Assembly: GCF_000974785.1 (NCBI RefSeq)
Contig: NZ_BBWV01000005.1
Location: forward strand, 1-64,000
Reading direction: 5' to 3'
DNA: 64,000 nucleotides
DNA from: Flavihumibacter petaseus NBRC 106054
GTDB lineage: Bacteria > Bacteroidota > Bacteroidia > Chitinophagales > Chitinophagaceae
Made by a program: the position numbers and the translations under genes
In this document: positions 27,334 through 36,717 of the stretch, one piece after another
How the letters are laid out: every line of letters starts with the position of its first letter
Position numbering within the stretch: position 1 is the first letter of the stretch
Notes under the pieces: generated by a model
What the model saw: the letters and a program-made list of their open reading frames with translations, nothing else
Database searches by the model: none
Told to the model about the DNA's origin: nothing

Positions 27334-28290
27334 TTGAAACTGATCGGTGCATTTCTTCGCCTGGTTCGTTGGCCCAACCTGTTTTTCATTGTCGTCACCC
27401 AGGTGCTTTTTTACTATTGCCTCCTGGTGCCGGCCATGACCGGCGTATCAATGCCCGGAAACAGTGGCAGCCTGAAACTGGACCCTTTCTTTTTCGCACT
27501 TCTGGTCATTTCTTCTGTTTGCATTGCCGCCGCAGGTTATATTATTAATGACTACTTTGACCTGAATATCGACCTTGTCAACAAGCCTGATACCATCGTC
27601 ATCCAGAAGATCATCAGTCGCCGCTGGGCCATTGCCTGGCACGGCCTCCTATCCGCCGCGGGAGTGATCATCTCAGGTTACCTCAGCTGGAAACTGCGCA
27701 ACCCCATTATCGTCTTTGCCAACCTGGGCTGCGTGATCCTGCTCTGGTTCTACAGCACTAATTTTAAGAAACAGCTGCTGGTTGGCAACATCATCATCTC
27801 ACTGCTCACGGCATGGGTAATCCTCGTGATCTACTTTGCCGAGATAAGCATTTCCCGTTTCGATGAACCGGAGTACCGTGATGCAGTTCAATCGATCTTC
27901 AAATTCACCATCATCTACAGCGCCTTTGCTTTCCTGATCTCACTGATCCGGGAACTGGTTAAGGATATGGAAGACAGGGAAGGAGACGCCCGTTACGGCT
28001 GCCGTACCATGCCGATCGTATGGGGTATCCCCGCCACCAAATACTTCACCACCATCTGGGTCATCCTGCTTTTCGGTTCCATCGCCATCGTGCAGCTGTA
28101 CGGTCTGCTCAAAGGCTGGTGGATCGGTTCCGTTTACTGCCTCGCAACAGTACTGGTTCCACTGATCACCATCGGCTGGCAGATCCAGAAGGCTTCTGCA
28201 AAAGCTGACTACCACAGGATCAGCACCTGGATCAAACTCATCATGCTGGCTGGTATCCTCAGCATGGGCTTTTTCAAATGGTATCTATGA
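27334..28290 (+). CDS. UbiA-family prenyltransferase
   Basis: A 318-residue polytopic protein. The first Asp-rich motif 'NDYFDLNIDLVNKPD' is near residue 73 and the second, 'DMEDREGDARYGCRTMP', near 210; both bind the prenyl diphosphate via Mg2+. About eight or nine hydrophobic helices are visible. The family includes geranylgeranylglycerol-phosphate and menaquinone or heme prenyltransferases; Bacteroidota versions of this length are often labelled geranylgeranylglycerol-phosphate geranylgeranyltransferase. The start must be TTG 27334, 11 bp after kdsC. The stop overlaps the maf ATG as ATGA. Confidence 0.85.
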   Translation: MKLIGAFLRLVRWPNLFFIVVTQVLFYYCLLVPAMTGVSMPGNSGSLKLDPFFFALLVISSVCIAAAGYIINDYFDLNIDLVNKPDTIVIQKIISRRWAIAWHGLLSAAGVIISGYLSWKLRNPIIVFANLGCVILLWFYSTNFKKQLLVGNIIISLLTAWVILVIYFAEISISRFDEPEYRDAVQSIFKFTIIYSAFAFLISLIRELVKDMEDREGDARYGCRTMPIVWGIPATKYFTTIWVILLFGSIAIVQLYGLLKGWWIGSVYCLATVLVPLITIGWQIQKASAKADYHRISTWIKLIMLAGILSMGFFKWYL

Positions 28291-28853
28291 CAAAGCAAAT
28301 AACGCTGGCATCGCAATCGCCCCGCCGCAAACAATTGCTCGAATGGGCAGAAATCCCCTTTGTGATCAGGGTTGCCGATACAGATGAATCTTTTCCGGAA
28401 CACATGCCCGTGGAAGAAGTGCCCGTACATATCGCCCGGGAGAAATGTCAGGCCGTAATGGCCCGAGAAACAGGCGACGGCATTTATATCGCCGCAGACA
28501 CGGTAGTAGTACTCGATAACCGTATTATTGGCAAGCCAACGTCAGTGGAAGATGCCGTCAGCATCCTGCAATCGCTCTCTGGAAAGGAACATCGGGTGAT
28601 CACAGGTGTCGTGATCCGCAATGCGTCTAAGGAGATCAGTTTTGCCGACATCACCCATGTCAGCTTTCATACCCTCACAGAAGATCAGATCCGCTTCTAT
28701 GTGAACAAATACCAGCCTTTCGACAAAGCCGGCGCCTATGCCATCCAGGAATGGATCGGCGTGGTCGGCATCCGCTCAGTGACCGGTGACTTCTACAATG
28801 TAATGGGGCTGCCCGTAAGTCGAGTCGTGAAAGCACTGGAACAATTCCGGTGA
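28287..28853 (+). CDS. maf: Maf nucleotide pyrophosphatase
   Basis: 188 residues from ATG 28287 (in-frame ATG 28278 also possible). It has the Maf signature 'LASQSPRRKQLLEW' at the N-terminus, 'IAADTVVVLDNRIIGKP' near 71, and 'DKAGAYAIQEW' near 147. Maf proteins hydrolyse non-canonical or modified nucleoside triphosphates (dTTP/UTP type) to prevent misincorporation. The start overlaps the UbiA stop by 4 bp. Confidence 0.95.
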   Translation: MTKQITLASQSPRRKQLLEWAEIPFVIRVADTDESFPEHMPVEEVPVHIAREKCQAVMARETGDGIYIAADTVVVLDNRIIGKPTSVEDAVSILQSLSGKEHRVITGVVIRNASKEISFADITHVSFHTLTEDQIRFYVNKYQPFDKAGAYAIQEWIGVVGIRSVTGDFYNVMGLPVSRVVKALEQFR

Positions 28854-28896
28854 TCTCCCCCTTGAACGGGCTTTGCTGCATGGCTAGTTTTGATAC

Positions 28897-30162
28897 ATGC
28901 AGGAGAAACTTTTACAATTCATCTGGCAGGAAAGATATTTTGACGGAAACGAACTTTTCACGGAAACCGGCGAGCCCCTGGTGGTTCTGGATACCGGAAA
29001 GCTCAACCGCCACCAGGGCCCTGATTTTCTGGACGCCCGCCTGCTGATCGATGGTACGCAATGGGCAGGAAACATTGAACTGCACACCAAAAGCTCCTAC
29101 TGGCAACAACACCGCCATGGCCCCGATCCCCACTACCGGAATGTTATCCTCCATGTGGTATGGGAAAATGATGACCGTCAGCTGGCCATAAGACTTCCCA
29201 CACTCGTGCTGCAACACCGCGTGTCCTCCATCATGCTGCACCGGTACGGGGAACTGATGAACAAAGCGGGCAGCGCCATCATCGCATGCTCCGGTCTGCT
29301 GGAACTGGTTCCCGAAACACAGTGGCTGCACTGGAAATCAGACCTGCTCCACCAGCGCCTGATGAAAAAAGCCGCCTGGTATCTCGACGGCTGCCGGGCA
29401 GCTGGAATGGACTGGAACAAAGCCACCTGGCACTGGATTGCCCGGCAATTCGGCGGCTCAGGTAACGGTCAGTTCTTTGAACAGGTGGCGCGCAGCATCG
29501 ACTGGAAGATCCTGGTTCGCCACCGGCAGCACCTGGAGCAGCTGGAGGCACTGTTACTGGGACAAGCCGGACTGTTGCCCGAAGATTCACCAGATCAGTA
29601 TGTACAGGGGCTAAAGCGGGAATATGACTACCTGCGTTCAAAATACAGCCTGCCGGTGGTATTCGGACAGGTGCAGAAACTGAGAATGAGACCCGCTGCT
29701 TTTCCCGAAGTCAGGCTCGCTCAACTGGCTGCACTAATCCGGGATAACAGGTCAGGCTATGCGCGTTTTCTGGATTGCAATACCTGGCAGGAGGCCGAAC
29801 AACTATTTCACATTGCAGCAGGCGGGTTCTGGAACCATCATTATCAGCTCGATAGCATTACTACCTTTCAACCAAAACACCTGGGATCTGAAATGATTCA
29901 GTCACTCATCATCAATGGCATCATTCCGATACTCTATGCTACCGGAAAACAGTTGCGACAGCACCATTTCCAGGCCAGGGCACTGCAATGGCTGCACGAT
30001 ATGCCACCGGAAAAAAACCAGGTGATTGCGGAATGGGAAAGACTGGGAGTCAGCTGCCGGCAGGCAGGCGACTCCCAGGCATTGCTCGACCTGCGCAAAA
30101 ACTATTGCCTGGCCAAACGATGCCTGGATTGTGCCATTGGAAAATACCTATTGAAACGTTAA
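28897..30162 (+). CDS. DUF2851 family protein
   Basis: A 421-residue soluble protein typical of Bacteroidota DUF2851: N-terminal 'EKLLQFIWQERYFD', 'HQGPDFLDARLLIDGTQWAGNIELH' near 40-62, 'SSYWQQHRHGPDPHYRNVILHVVWEND', and a C-terminal Cys pair 'YCLAKRCLDCAIGKYLL'. The central GNIELH...HVVWE pattern resembles a nuclease-like fold, but no activity is established. It is 43 bp downstream of maf on the same strand. Confidence 0.9.
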   Translation: MQEKLLQFIWQERYFDGNELFTETGEPLVVLDTGKLNRHQGPDFLDARLLIDGTQWAGNIELHTKSSYWQQHRHGPDPHYRNVILHVVWENDDRQLAIRLPTLVLQHRVSSIMLHRYGELMNKAGSAIIACSGLLELVPETQWLHWKSDLLHQRLMKKAAWYLDGCRAAGMDWNKATWHWIARQFGGSGNGQFFEQVARSIDWKILVRHRQHLEQLEALLLGQAGLLPEDSPDQYVQGLKREYDYLRSKYSLPVVFGQVQKLRMRPAAFPEVRLAQLAALIRDNRSGYARFLDCNTWQEAEQLFHIAAGGFWNHHYQLDSITTFQPKHLGSEMIQSLIINGIIPILYATGKQLRQHHFQARALQWLHDMPPEKNQVIAEWERLGVSCRQAGDSQALLDLRKNYCLAKRCLDCAIGKYLLKR

Positions 30163-30189
30163 AGTGAATGCTGAAAAAATGATCACAGT

Positions 30190-30594
30190 TTACCAGTTGT
30201 AAACCAGCTGCATATCCAGTTCAGCAGAAAGACTTTTTGCAACCGGGCAATTGTTACCGGTGTTCTCGAGGATGGTCCGGCTTTTATCATCCAGCTCAAG
30301 TCCTGCCGGCATTTTAAGCACAACGTCAAGCCGTGCAATCCGCCGGGGATCAGGCCGCATATGCTTTTGAATGTCGATGGTAGTGCCCCTTAGATCAATG
30401 CCCATGTCCATTGCTTTCATGCCCATCGTGGTGATGGCACATGTGCCCAGTGCAACACCAACCAGGTCGGTTGGGGAGAAACGCTCACCCTTACCCCGGT
30501 TATCTGTGGGTGCATCGGTTTCAATGATCGTCCTGCTCTGATTGTGGGTGATCTCACACCTCAGGTCGCCTTCATAAACTACGGAAGCTGTCAT
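30190..30594 (-). CDS. OsmC/Ohr family protein
   Basis: 134 residues from ATG 30594; the longer frame is a shadow of the divergent gene. It has the OsmC fold pattern with 'FSPTDLVGVALGTCAITTMGMKA' (first redox Cys) near residue 40-62 and 'NNCPVAKSLS' (second redox Cys) near 117. OsmC-type proteins reduce organic hydroperoxides or store sulfane sulfur. The two cysteines are in place, so peroxidase activity is likely. It is divergent from the beta-barrel protein gene. Confidence 0.92.
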   Translation of the reverse strand: MTASVVYEGDLRCEITHNQSRTIIETDAPTDNRGKGERFSPTDLVGVALGTCAITTMGMKAMDMGIDLRGTTIDIQKHMRPDPRRIARLDVVLKMPAGLELDDKSRTILENTGNNCPVAKSLSAELDMQLVYNW

Positions 30595-30598
30595 GCTA

Positions 30599-30606
30599 TA
30601 TTTTTG
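30599..30606 (+). promoter_or_regulatory. Candidate -7 box for the 30638 gene
   Basis: TATTTTTG matches TAnnTTTG and is 31 bp before the ATG at 30638. No good -33 element is seen. Confidence 0.35.
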
Positions 30607-30637
30607 CCTAAATTTACGTTGGCCGCTATCTAAAATA

Positions 30638-31453
30638 ATGAACGTGAAAAAAATACTCGTTTTAAGCCTCGGCATTCTCGCAAGTACAATGACGATGGCA
30701 CAATCCCAATCCGACCCCAACGCCCCCCGGAAAAACAAAAAGGCCGAGAAAAAAGAACGCATTAACGCGATGGCAAAAATGGAAGAGGAGGGCGAACTGA
30801 TTTTCAACAAACATTCCATCTTTGGCATTAAACTCAATACCGACGGATACGGCATCTCTTACGAAAAAGGAAAATTCATCACCCCCAGGCGCACACGTTT
30901 ACTGATGTTTGAACTGAATGAAAAAAAGCATCCTAAGGAAGATAAGGATGCCGGCAGCTTCGACATCTTTGGGAACGTTAACCAGTACGTATACGGCAAA
31001 GCCAACAATTTCTATCAGCTGAAAGGCGCATACGGCTATCAATACCTCATTGGCGGAAAATCCAACAAAAACGGCATAGCCGTATCTGCACTCTGGGCAG
31101 GCGGTCTCTCCCTGGGTTTCGAAAAACCCTATTATGTGGATGTGCAGAACCTCGATACCCAGGAACGTTCCCGGAAGACTTTTGACGAGATTCTCCAGGA
31201 TCCGGGGAAATATGGCGTTCTCGGCGCCAGCGGCTTCACGGTAGGCTGGGGAGAAGTAAAGCTGAATCCCGGCGCCCAGGTCAAATCCGCCCTGCGGTTT
31301 GACTACGGCCGCTTTAATGAGGTCGTTTCCGCCATCGAAGCCGGCATCAACCTCGAATATTACGCCAAAGGAGTACCCCAGATGGTGACCGTCGAAGAGA
31401 AACACCTGTTTTTCAACGCTTACGTAACACTGCTGTTTGGAAAGCGGAAGTAA
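30638..31453 (+). CDS. Secreted protein, probable small outer-membrane beta-barrel
   Basis: 271 residues from ATG 30638 with signal peptide '[22 protein letters not shown]'. After a short Lys/Glu-rich linker ('[26 protein letters not shown]') the rest is alternating beta-strand sequence with aromatic belts: '[19 protein letters not shown]', '[17 protein letters not shown]', '[20 protein letters not shown]', ending '[16 protein letters not shown]'. This is typical of a small outer membrane barrel. No functional family is recognised. lipA starts 16 bp downstream. Confidence 0.75.
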   Translation: MNVKKILVLSLGILASTMTMAQSQSDPNAPRKNKKAEKKERINAMAKMEEEGELIFNKHSIFGIKLNTDGYGISYEKGKFITPRRTRLLMFELNEKKHPKEDKDAGSFDIFGNVNQYVYGKANNFYQLKGAYGYQYLIGGKSNKNGIAVSALWAGGLSLGFEKPYYVDVQNLDTQERSRKTFDEILQDPGKYGVLGASGFTVGWGEVKLNPGAQVKSALRFDYGRFNEVVSAIEAGINLEYYAKGVPQMVTVEEKHLFFNAYVTLLFGKRK

Positions 31454-31463
31454 CGTATTTTTG
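31436..31463 (+). promoter_or_regulatory. Candidate promoter immediately before lipA
   Basis: TTTG at 31436-31439 and TATTTTTG at 31456-31463 (16 bp spacer, slightly short), ending 6 bp before the lipA ATG. If active, the lipA message would be nearly leaderless. Confidence 0.35.
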
Positions 31464-31469
31464 CCTATT

Positions 31470-32408
31470 ATGCAGGAATTGCCCGTAGTTTCGGCCCTAC
31501 AACCCGAAACCGAACAGAAGATCAAGAAGCCCAACTGGCTGCGTGTTAAACTCCCCACCGGCGAAAACTTCAAACAGGTCCGTGGCCTGGTGGATACCCA
31601 TAAACTTCATACGATCTGTGAAAGTGGAAATTGCCCCAATATGGGCGAATGCTGGGGTGCCGGCACGGCCACTTTTATGATCCTCGGAAATATCTGTACC
31701 CGGAGCTGCGGCTTTTGTGCTGTTGCCACGGGCCGCCCGGAACCTGTGGATTGGGATGAACCGCAAAGGGTAGCCGAAGCCATCTACCTCATGAAAGTAA
31801 AGCACGCGGTCATCACTTCGGTTGACCGTGACGAACTGAAAGACGGAGGCTCCACCATCTGGTATAACACCATCAAGGCGGTGAAACAGCTCAACCCTGA
31901 CACCACGCTGGAAACACTGATCCCCGACTTCAGGGGTTTCAAAGACCAGATCCAGCGGGTGATAGACGCTGCTCCGGAAGTTGTATCCCATAATATCGAA
32001 ACAGTGGAACGCCTTACCAAAAAAGTAAGGATCCAGGCAAAATACTGGCGCAGCATGGAAGTGCTCCGCACACTCAAGGAAGGTAAGATGCGCGTTAAAA
32101 GCGGCATCATGCTGGGCCTCGGCGAAGCAAGGGAAGAAGTAATTCAGACCCTGCACAACCTTCGTGATAATGGTGTGGATGTGGTCACCATCGGCCAATA
32201 CCTCCAGCCCACACGCAAACACCTGCCCGTACACCGCTTTGTACACCCCGACGAATTCGCAGAATACCGGGAGATCGGCTACAGCATCGGTCTCGACTAT
32301 GTAGAAAGCGGCCCACTCGTTCGTTCCAGCTACCACTCCGAAAAGCACGTTATCCCCGGATACGGCATCGGCCAGTGGAAGGAACAAAAGCAGGAGCAGT
32401 CAGCCTGA
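31470..32408 (+). CDS. lipA: Lipoyl synthase
   Basis: 312 residues from ATG 31470. It has the N-terminal auxiliary cluster motif '[12 protein letters not shown]' (residues 46-57), the radical-SAM motif 'CTRSCGFC' (near 77) and the C-terminal '[11 protein letters not shown]' Arg-Ser-Ser-Tyr motif. It inserts two sulfurs into octanoyl-E2/GcvH to make lipoate, using its auxiliary 4Fe-4S cluster as the sulfur source. It depends on the Fe-S assembly pathway. All ligands are intact. Confidence 0.97.
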   Translation: MQELPVVSALQPETEQKIKKPNWLRVKLPTGENFKQVRGLVDTHKLHTICESGNCPNMGECWGAGTATFMILGNICTRSCGFCAVATGRPEPVDWDEPQRVAEAIYLMKVKHAVITSVDRDELKDGGSTIWYNTIKAVKQLNPDTTLETLIPDFRGFKDQIQRVIDAAPEVVSHNIETVERLTKKVRIQAKYWRSMEVLRTLKEGKMRVKSGIMLGLGEAREEVIQTLHNLRDNGVDVVTIGQYLQPTRKHLPVHRFVHPDEFAEYREIGYSIGLDYVESGPLVRSSYHSEKHVIPGYGIGQWKEQKQEQSA

Positions 32409-32438
32409 TGGATATTGTTGTTTGATTTGGAATGATAA

Positions 32439-32460
32439 AGGCCGGAATAATTTCCGGCCT
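32439..32460. terminator. Bidirectional terminator between lipA and glucokinase
   Basis: A perfect 9-bp stem AGGCCGGAA/TTCCGGCCT with a TAAT loop, followed by a T-rich tract. It sits in the gap between two convergent genes. Confidence 0.8.
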
Positions 32461-32494
32461 CTTTATTTTCTCAGGTATCTCTACCAGTATCTGC

Positions 32495-33487
32495 TCACAG
32501 TGAAGCGTGACTCGCCGGCTTCATCTCCCACACCAGTGCACTGGCGCCGAGAATGGCAGCATCCGCTTCGTGCAGATCACTCTTGATCACCTTAACCTTA
32601 TTCTGAAAAATGGGAAGCAGGTTCCGCTCCATGTGCTCAATGGTCGGATCAAAGATCAGCTTGCCTGCCTTAATCAGCCCGCCGAAGAGAATGATCGCTT
32701 CGGGTGAGGAGAACATGACAAAATTAGCAAGTGACTCGCCAAGGATCTGCCCGGTGAACTTGTATACTTCCTGGGAGATCTCGTCGCCCTGCATGGCACA
32801 GTCAAACACATTCTTGCTGGTCAGATCATCCATATTGTATTTCCGGAGCAGGCTTTCCTTACCCGGATTCTCCTGCAGCATTTCTTTTGCAGTAAGGCAT
32901 ACACCGGTAGCAGAAGCATAGGCTTCCAGTGAACCCGCTACCTTGGTGCTCCAGTGGGGACGGCCACCGGGACGGATAATGGTATGTCCCAGTTCACCCG
33001 CAAATCCATCATGACCATAGATCAGCTGACCATTGGCAACAATTCCACTACCCACACCTGTTCCGAGGGTAATGGTAATGAAATCGCGCATACCCTTGGC
33101 TGCGCCATATTGCATTTCACCCACTGCTGCGGCATTCGCATCATTGGTAAGTGCAGTAGGTAGACCGGTCTTTTCCGAAACCATATCCGCCAAAGGAATT
33201 ACACCCTGCCAGCGAAGGTTCGGCGCATATTCAATGGTACCCGTATAATAGTTTCCGTTGGGAGCGCCCACACCAATTCCCTTGATATGCTCGGGTCCTC
33301 CTACCTTTTCGATCATCAGGTGCAGCCGCACACAAAGAGCGTCCACAAAAGCTTCAGCAGTTTCATATTCAGGAGTCGACAGTTGTTCGTACTGCAATAC
33401 TTCGCCGCGCCGGTTCACAATACCGCATTTTGTATTGGTCCCGCCAATATCTACGCCTATCGCATATTCCATGGGAATCTTCGTCAT
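32495..33487 (-). CDS. ROK-family glucokinase lacking the zinc-binding cysteines
   Basis: A 330-residue ROK kinase: ATP-binding 'GVDIGGTNTKCGIVN' at the N-terminus, 'LTNDANAAAVGE' (catalytic Asp) near residue 113, 'TLGTGVGSGI' near 139, the 'GELGH' His near 163, and 'SLEAYASATG' near 182. The usual CxCGxxGCxE zinc motif is replaced by a Cys-free stretch 'RPHWSTKVAGSLE', while the His and final Glu remain. It most likely phosphorylates glucose to glucose-6-P. It forms an operon with the FucP-type transporter 18 bp upstream. Confidence 0.87.
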   Translation of the reverse strand: MTKIPMEYAIGVDIGGTNTKCGIVNRRGEVLQYEQLSTPEYETAEAFVDALCVRLHLMIEKVGGPEHIKGIGVGAPNGNYYTGTIEYAPNLRWQGVIPLADMVSEKTGLPTALTNDANAAAVGEMQYGAAKGMRDFITITLGTGVGSGIVANGQLIYGHDGFAGELGHTIIRPGGRPHWSTKVAGSLEAYASATGVCLTAKEMLQENPGKESLLRKYNMDDLTSKNVFDCAMQGDEISQEVYKFTGQILGESLANFVMFSSPEAIILFGGLIKAGKLIFDPTIEHMERNLLPIFQNKVKVIKSDLHEADAAILGASALVWEMKPASHASL

Positions 33488-33505
33488 AATCTAAGTTGAT
33501 AAAAA

Positions 33506-35113
33506 TTAATGTCCGCCGCCTACCTGGCTGTCAAAATCCAATCCCTGGGCCTTCAGCACACTTCTGAATTTCACCGCAAGATAAGCGAGGAAGGCAAAAC
33601 AAAGTGCGGCAAGGAGATAAGACTTATGGAATCCGATAGCACCCATGTCGCCAAGGGTTCCCTGCAATGGCGGAATAACGGCACCACCGAGGATCATCAT
33701 CACGAGGAAAGCTGAACCCTGGCTGGTATACTTGCCCAGACCGGCAACACCCAGAGAGAAGATACAGGGCCACATCACGGAACAGCAAAGTCCGCCGGCC
33801 ATCAGCGCATAAACGGAAACTATGCCTTTGGAGAACACACCCACCAGCATCGCGATCGTTGCAAGCAAGGCTACGGTCAGCAATGTTTTCACAGGTTTCT
33901 GCTGTCCGTAAAAGAAGGCCAGGATCGCGAGCACGATACAAGCCGCATACCCATACAGATCAGAGATATCGTTACCGTATGCACGGTTCACCAGCAGGAT
34001 AATTGCAAACGCAATAAACGGCACAACAATCGTCGCAATCTTCTTACCGGTTTCGGAAAGATTGAATACGCCGATCGCACCGGTCCACCGGCCAATCATC
34101 AGGCTGCCCCAATACAGGGAAACATATTTGGAGATTTTACTTTCATCAAGGCCGAGTTCAGTAAGATAACCAGGTGACTTCAGCAGGGCGCCGAAGTTGT
34201 TGTCAATAGTCACTTCCACACCAACGTAAACGAAGATGCCTATCATGCCGTAGATCAGCTGCTGGTACTGCATCGCACCCCAGCCTTCAGGCTTGCGGCC
34301 CGCTTCCCCATTCGACCAGAACAAGATCCCAACAACCGCAATAATAGAGATCAGCAGGAGATACAATTTATCCACTTCGGTCAGCTGACCCAGAACGATC
34401 AATGCACCAATGGCACCAGTCATCATCAACAGGCTCCGGGAAGCCTTGCTGGCCTTCTCAAATTTCTCGTCATTCTTACCATCAGGCAGTTTGGAAAAAG
34501 CAAAGAACAGCGCTACCGCTGCAAATACACCGGCAACGATCATATACAGGTTGTTTACGTTGGTGACGGTCACTTCAGTATGCTCACCACCCACTGAACC
34601 AAAAAGGAAAAGGCTCACAATGATCGGACCCAGGGTAGTACCCAGTGAGTTTACGCCACCAGCCAGGTTCAGCCGGTGAGAACCCGTGGAAGGATCACCC
34701 AGGCTGATCGCAAAGGGTTGTGCAGCGGTCTGTTGCAAACTGAAGCCCAACGCAATCACGAAGAACGAGCCCAGGATCGCAGGGAAAGAATTCGCATGAG
34801 CGGAAGGGATGATCAGCAATGCGCCCACTACCGAGATCCAGAGACCGTAAATAATACCTTTCTTATAACCGATCCTGTTGAGGATATCATATCCGAGAAG
34901 ATTGGAAGCGATGAAGAGCGCCAGCGAACCAATAAAGTAGGCACCATAAAATGCTGAGCCGATAAGCTGGCTCTGAAACTGGTTCAACCCGAAATGCGTC
35001 TTGCAAAAAGGAATGAATATACTGTTGGAAGCAGCAATAAAGCCCCAGAAAAAGAACACGATCACAAGCGTGGCAAGCGCACCCGTATTGGTGGGTTGTT
35101 TAGATTGAGACAT
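33506..35113 (-). CDS. Sugar MFS transporter, FucP/GluP type
   Basis: 535 residues from ATG 35113. It has the FucP-family beginning 'VIVFFFWGFIAASNSIFIPFCK', about 12 or more transmembrane helices, 'GFSLQQTAAQPFAISLGDPSTGSHRLNLAGGVNSLGT' near 145 (family signature) and 'GLCCSVMWPCIFSLGVAGLG' near 465. Members co-transport glucose, galactose or fucose with protons. Linkage to a glucokinase-like ROK kinase points to glucose. A long central segment rich in hydrophobic residues makes it ~100 residues longer than E. coli FucP. Confidence 0.9.
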   Translation of the reverse strand: MSQSKQPTNTGALATLVIVFFFWGFIAASNSIFIPFCKTHFGLNQFQSQLIGSAFYGAYFIGSLALFIASNLLGYDILNRIGYKKGIIYGLWISVVGALLIIPSAHANSFPAILGSFFVIALGFSLQQTAAQPFAISLGDPSTGSHRLNLAGGVNSLGTTLGPIIVSLFLFGSVGGEHTEVTVTNVNNLYMIVAGVFAAVALFFAFSKLPDGKNDEKFEKASKASRSLLMMTGAIGALIVLGQLTEVDKLYLLLISIIAVVGILFWSNGEAGRKPEGWGAMQYQQLIYGMIGIFVYVGVEVTIDNNFGALLKSPGYLTELGLDESKISKYVSLYWGSLMIGRWTGAIGVFNLSETGKKIATIVVPFIAFAIILLVNRAYGNDISDLYGYAACIVLAILAFFYGQQKPVKTLLTVALLATIAMLVGVFSKGIVSVYALMAGGLCCSVMWPCIFSLGVAGLGKYTSQGSAFLVMMILGGAVIPPLQGTLGDMGAIGFHKSYLLAALCFAFLAYLAVKFRSVLKAQGLDFDSQVGGGH

Positions 35114-35157
35114 AAGCAATCTTCAATTTTATTGGTTTATTGTTCGCTGCGCATACG

Positions 35158-35167
35158 CGCATATGCG
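35158..35167. promoter_or_regulatory. Palindrome in the transporter/glgA divergent promoter region
   Basis: CGCATATGCG is a perfect 10-bp palindrome within a run of alternating GCGCATA elements, 45 bp upstream of the transporter ATG and about 100 bp upstream of glgA. A possible operator shared by both transcripts; no evidence beyond symmetry and position. Confidence 0.3.
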
Positions 35168-35274
35168 TCCCGCACGATGGGTGAAAATAGGACAGAATTT
35201 TATTTGTTTGAAATTTTTTAACGTCGGCGGTTACCCATTGTTTTTTCTTATTATATTGAATGGCAATTCTTTCT

Positions 35275-36693
35275 ATGGAGATTATACATGTTTCCGCCGA
35301 GTGTTATCCTGTGGCAAAAGCAGGCGGACTGGGCGATGTGGTGGGAGCGCTTCCCAAGTATCAGACTGCAGCCGGTCATGTGTCAAAGGTGGTATTGCCG
35401 ATGTACCGCACTAAATTCCTGTATGAACACCAGTGGGATGTAGTGCACAAGAGCAGCGCCTACCTCGCCAACACCTGGTTCGACTATACCATTATAAAAG
35501 AAAGGACCAATGTGCTGGGTTTCGACCTCTACCTGGTAGACATCCACGGGCTGCTCGACCGTGAAAAAGTATACGGCTACGACGACGACGTCGAAAGATT
35601 CATGAGCTTCCAGATCGCCGTGGTCGACTGGATCGCCTCCTGGAAACACCACCCGGACATCATCCACGTACACGACCACCATACGGCACTGATCCCGTTC
35701 ATGGTCAAATACTGTTACCAGTACCAGCACCTGGCAGGCGTCCCCACCGTGCTAACCATCCACAACGCCCAGTACCAGGGCTGGATCGACTGGGGTCACT
35801 CTGACTATATCCCGCACTGGGACGGCTGGCGCTGGGGCATGCTCGACTGGAACAATATGATCAACCCGCTCGCAGCGGGAATCCGTTCCTGCTGGAAACT
35901 AACGACCGTAAGCTGGAGCTATCTCCAGGAAATGCGGCTGGAAAGCAACGGCCTCGAAGCACTCTTCGAATATGAAAAGGGAAAATCGGTCGGGATCCTC
36001 AATGGCATCGACGACAAGGTTTGGGACCCGGCAGCCGACAAATACCTCGATCACCATTTCAATATTGACTCCCTCGCTACAGGGAAAAAAGCCAACAAAG
36101 ACTTCCTCTGCCAGGAATTCGGCCTCGACCCTAATAAACCGCTGTTCATTTTTATCGGCAGGCTGGTAGGAGAGAAGGCAGCAGAACTATTGCCCCGCGC
36201 AATCGGCGATTCCCTCTTCTATATCAACCAGCGCATGAACTGGCTGGTGCTCGGCAGCGGTGAAACCCATATTGAATGGGATCTCGGCAATATGCGCCAT
36301 TTCTGGCCAGGCGTCTATAACGCCAAAATCGGCTATAACGAAAAGCTGAGCCACCAGATGTACGCCGGCGCAGACTTCCTCCTGATGCCCAGCCGTGTGG
36401 AACCCTGCGGCCTCAACCAGATGTATGCCATGCGCTACGGCACCATCCCGGTAGTACGCAGAACCGGTGGCCTCCGTGATACGGTGAAAGATTTCGGCGA
36501 ACCCGGCGGGTATGGCATCTGCTTCAACCAGGCATCTATAGGGGATATCACCCAGGCAGTTTACCGCGGGGTGGAACTGTACCAGGACCAGCGCACCTTC
36601 GACGCCCTGAGAAGACAGGTAATGGAATTGAATTTCAGCTGGGATATCAGCGCAGAACAGTACCTCGACCTGTATAAATCTTTAGTACCTTAA
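35275..36693 (+). CDS. glgA: Glycogen/starch synthase (GT5)
   Basis: 472 residues from ATG 35275, where family members start 'MEIIHVSAECYPVAK'; ATG 35260 adds five residues. The GT5 hallmarks are 'AGGLGDVVGALPKY' near 17, 'VPTVLTIHNAQYQG' near 150, 'GILNGIDDKVWDP' near 235, and 'SRVEPCGLNQMYAMRYGTIPVVRRTGGLRDTV' near 372-403. It transfers glucose from ADP-glucose to the growing alpha-1,4 chain in the cytosol. The K-GG-D type loop 'RLVGEKAAELL' is a Bacteroidota-like variant. glgC follows after 24 bp. Confidence 0.95.
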   Translation: MEIIHVSAECYPVAKAGGLGDVVGALPKYQTAAGHVSKVVLPMYRTKFLYEHQWDVVHKSSAYLANTWFDYTIIKERTNVLGFDLYLVDIHGLLDREKVYGYDDDVERFMSFQIAVVDWIASWKHHPDIIHVHDHHTALIPFMVKYCYQYQHLAGVPTVLTIHNAQYQGWIDWGHSDYIPHWDGWRWGMLDWNNMINPLAAGIRSCWKLTTVSWSYLQEMRLESNGLEALFEYEKGKSVGILNGIDDKVWDPAADKYLDHHFNIDSLATGKKANKDFLCQEFGLDPNKPLFIFIGRLVGEKAAELLPRAIGDSLFYINQRMNWLVLGSGETHIEWDLGNMRHFWPGVYNAKIGYNEKLSHQMYAGADFLLMPSRVEPCGLNQMYAMRYGTIPVVRRTGGLRDTVKDFGEPGGYGICFNQASIGDITQAVYRGVELYQDQRTFDALRRQVMELNFSWDISAEQYLDLYKSLVP

Positions 36694-36717
36694 TCTTTCC
36701 AATACAAAGCTAGCTAT

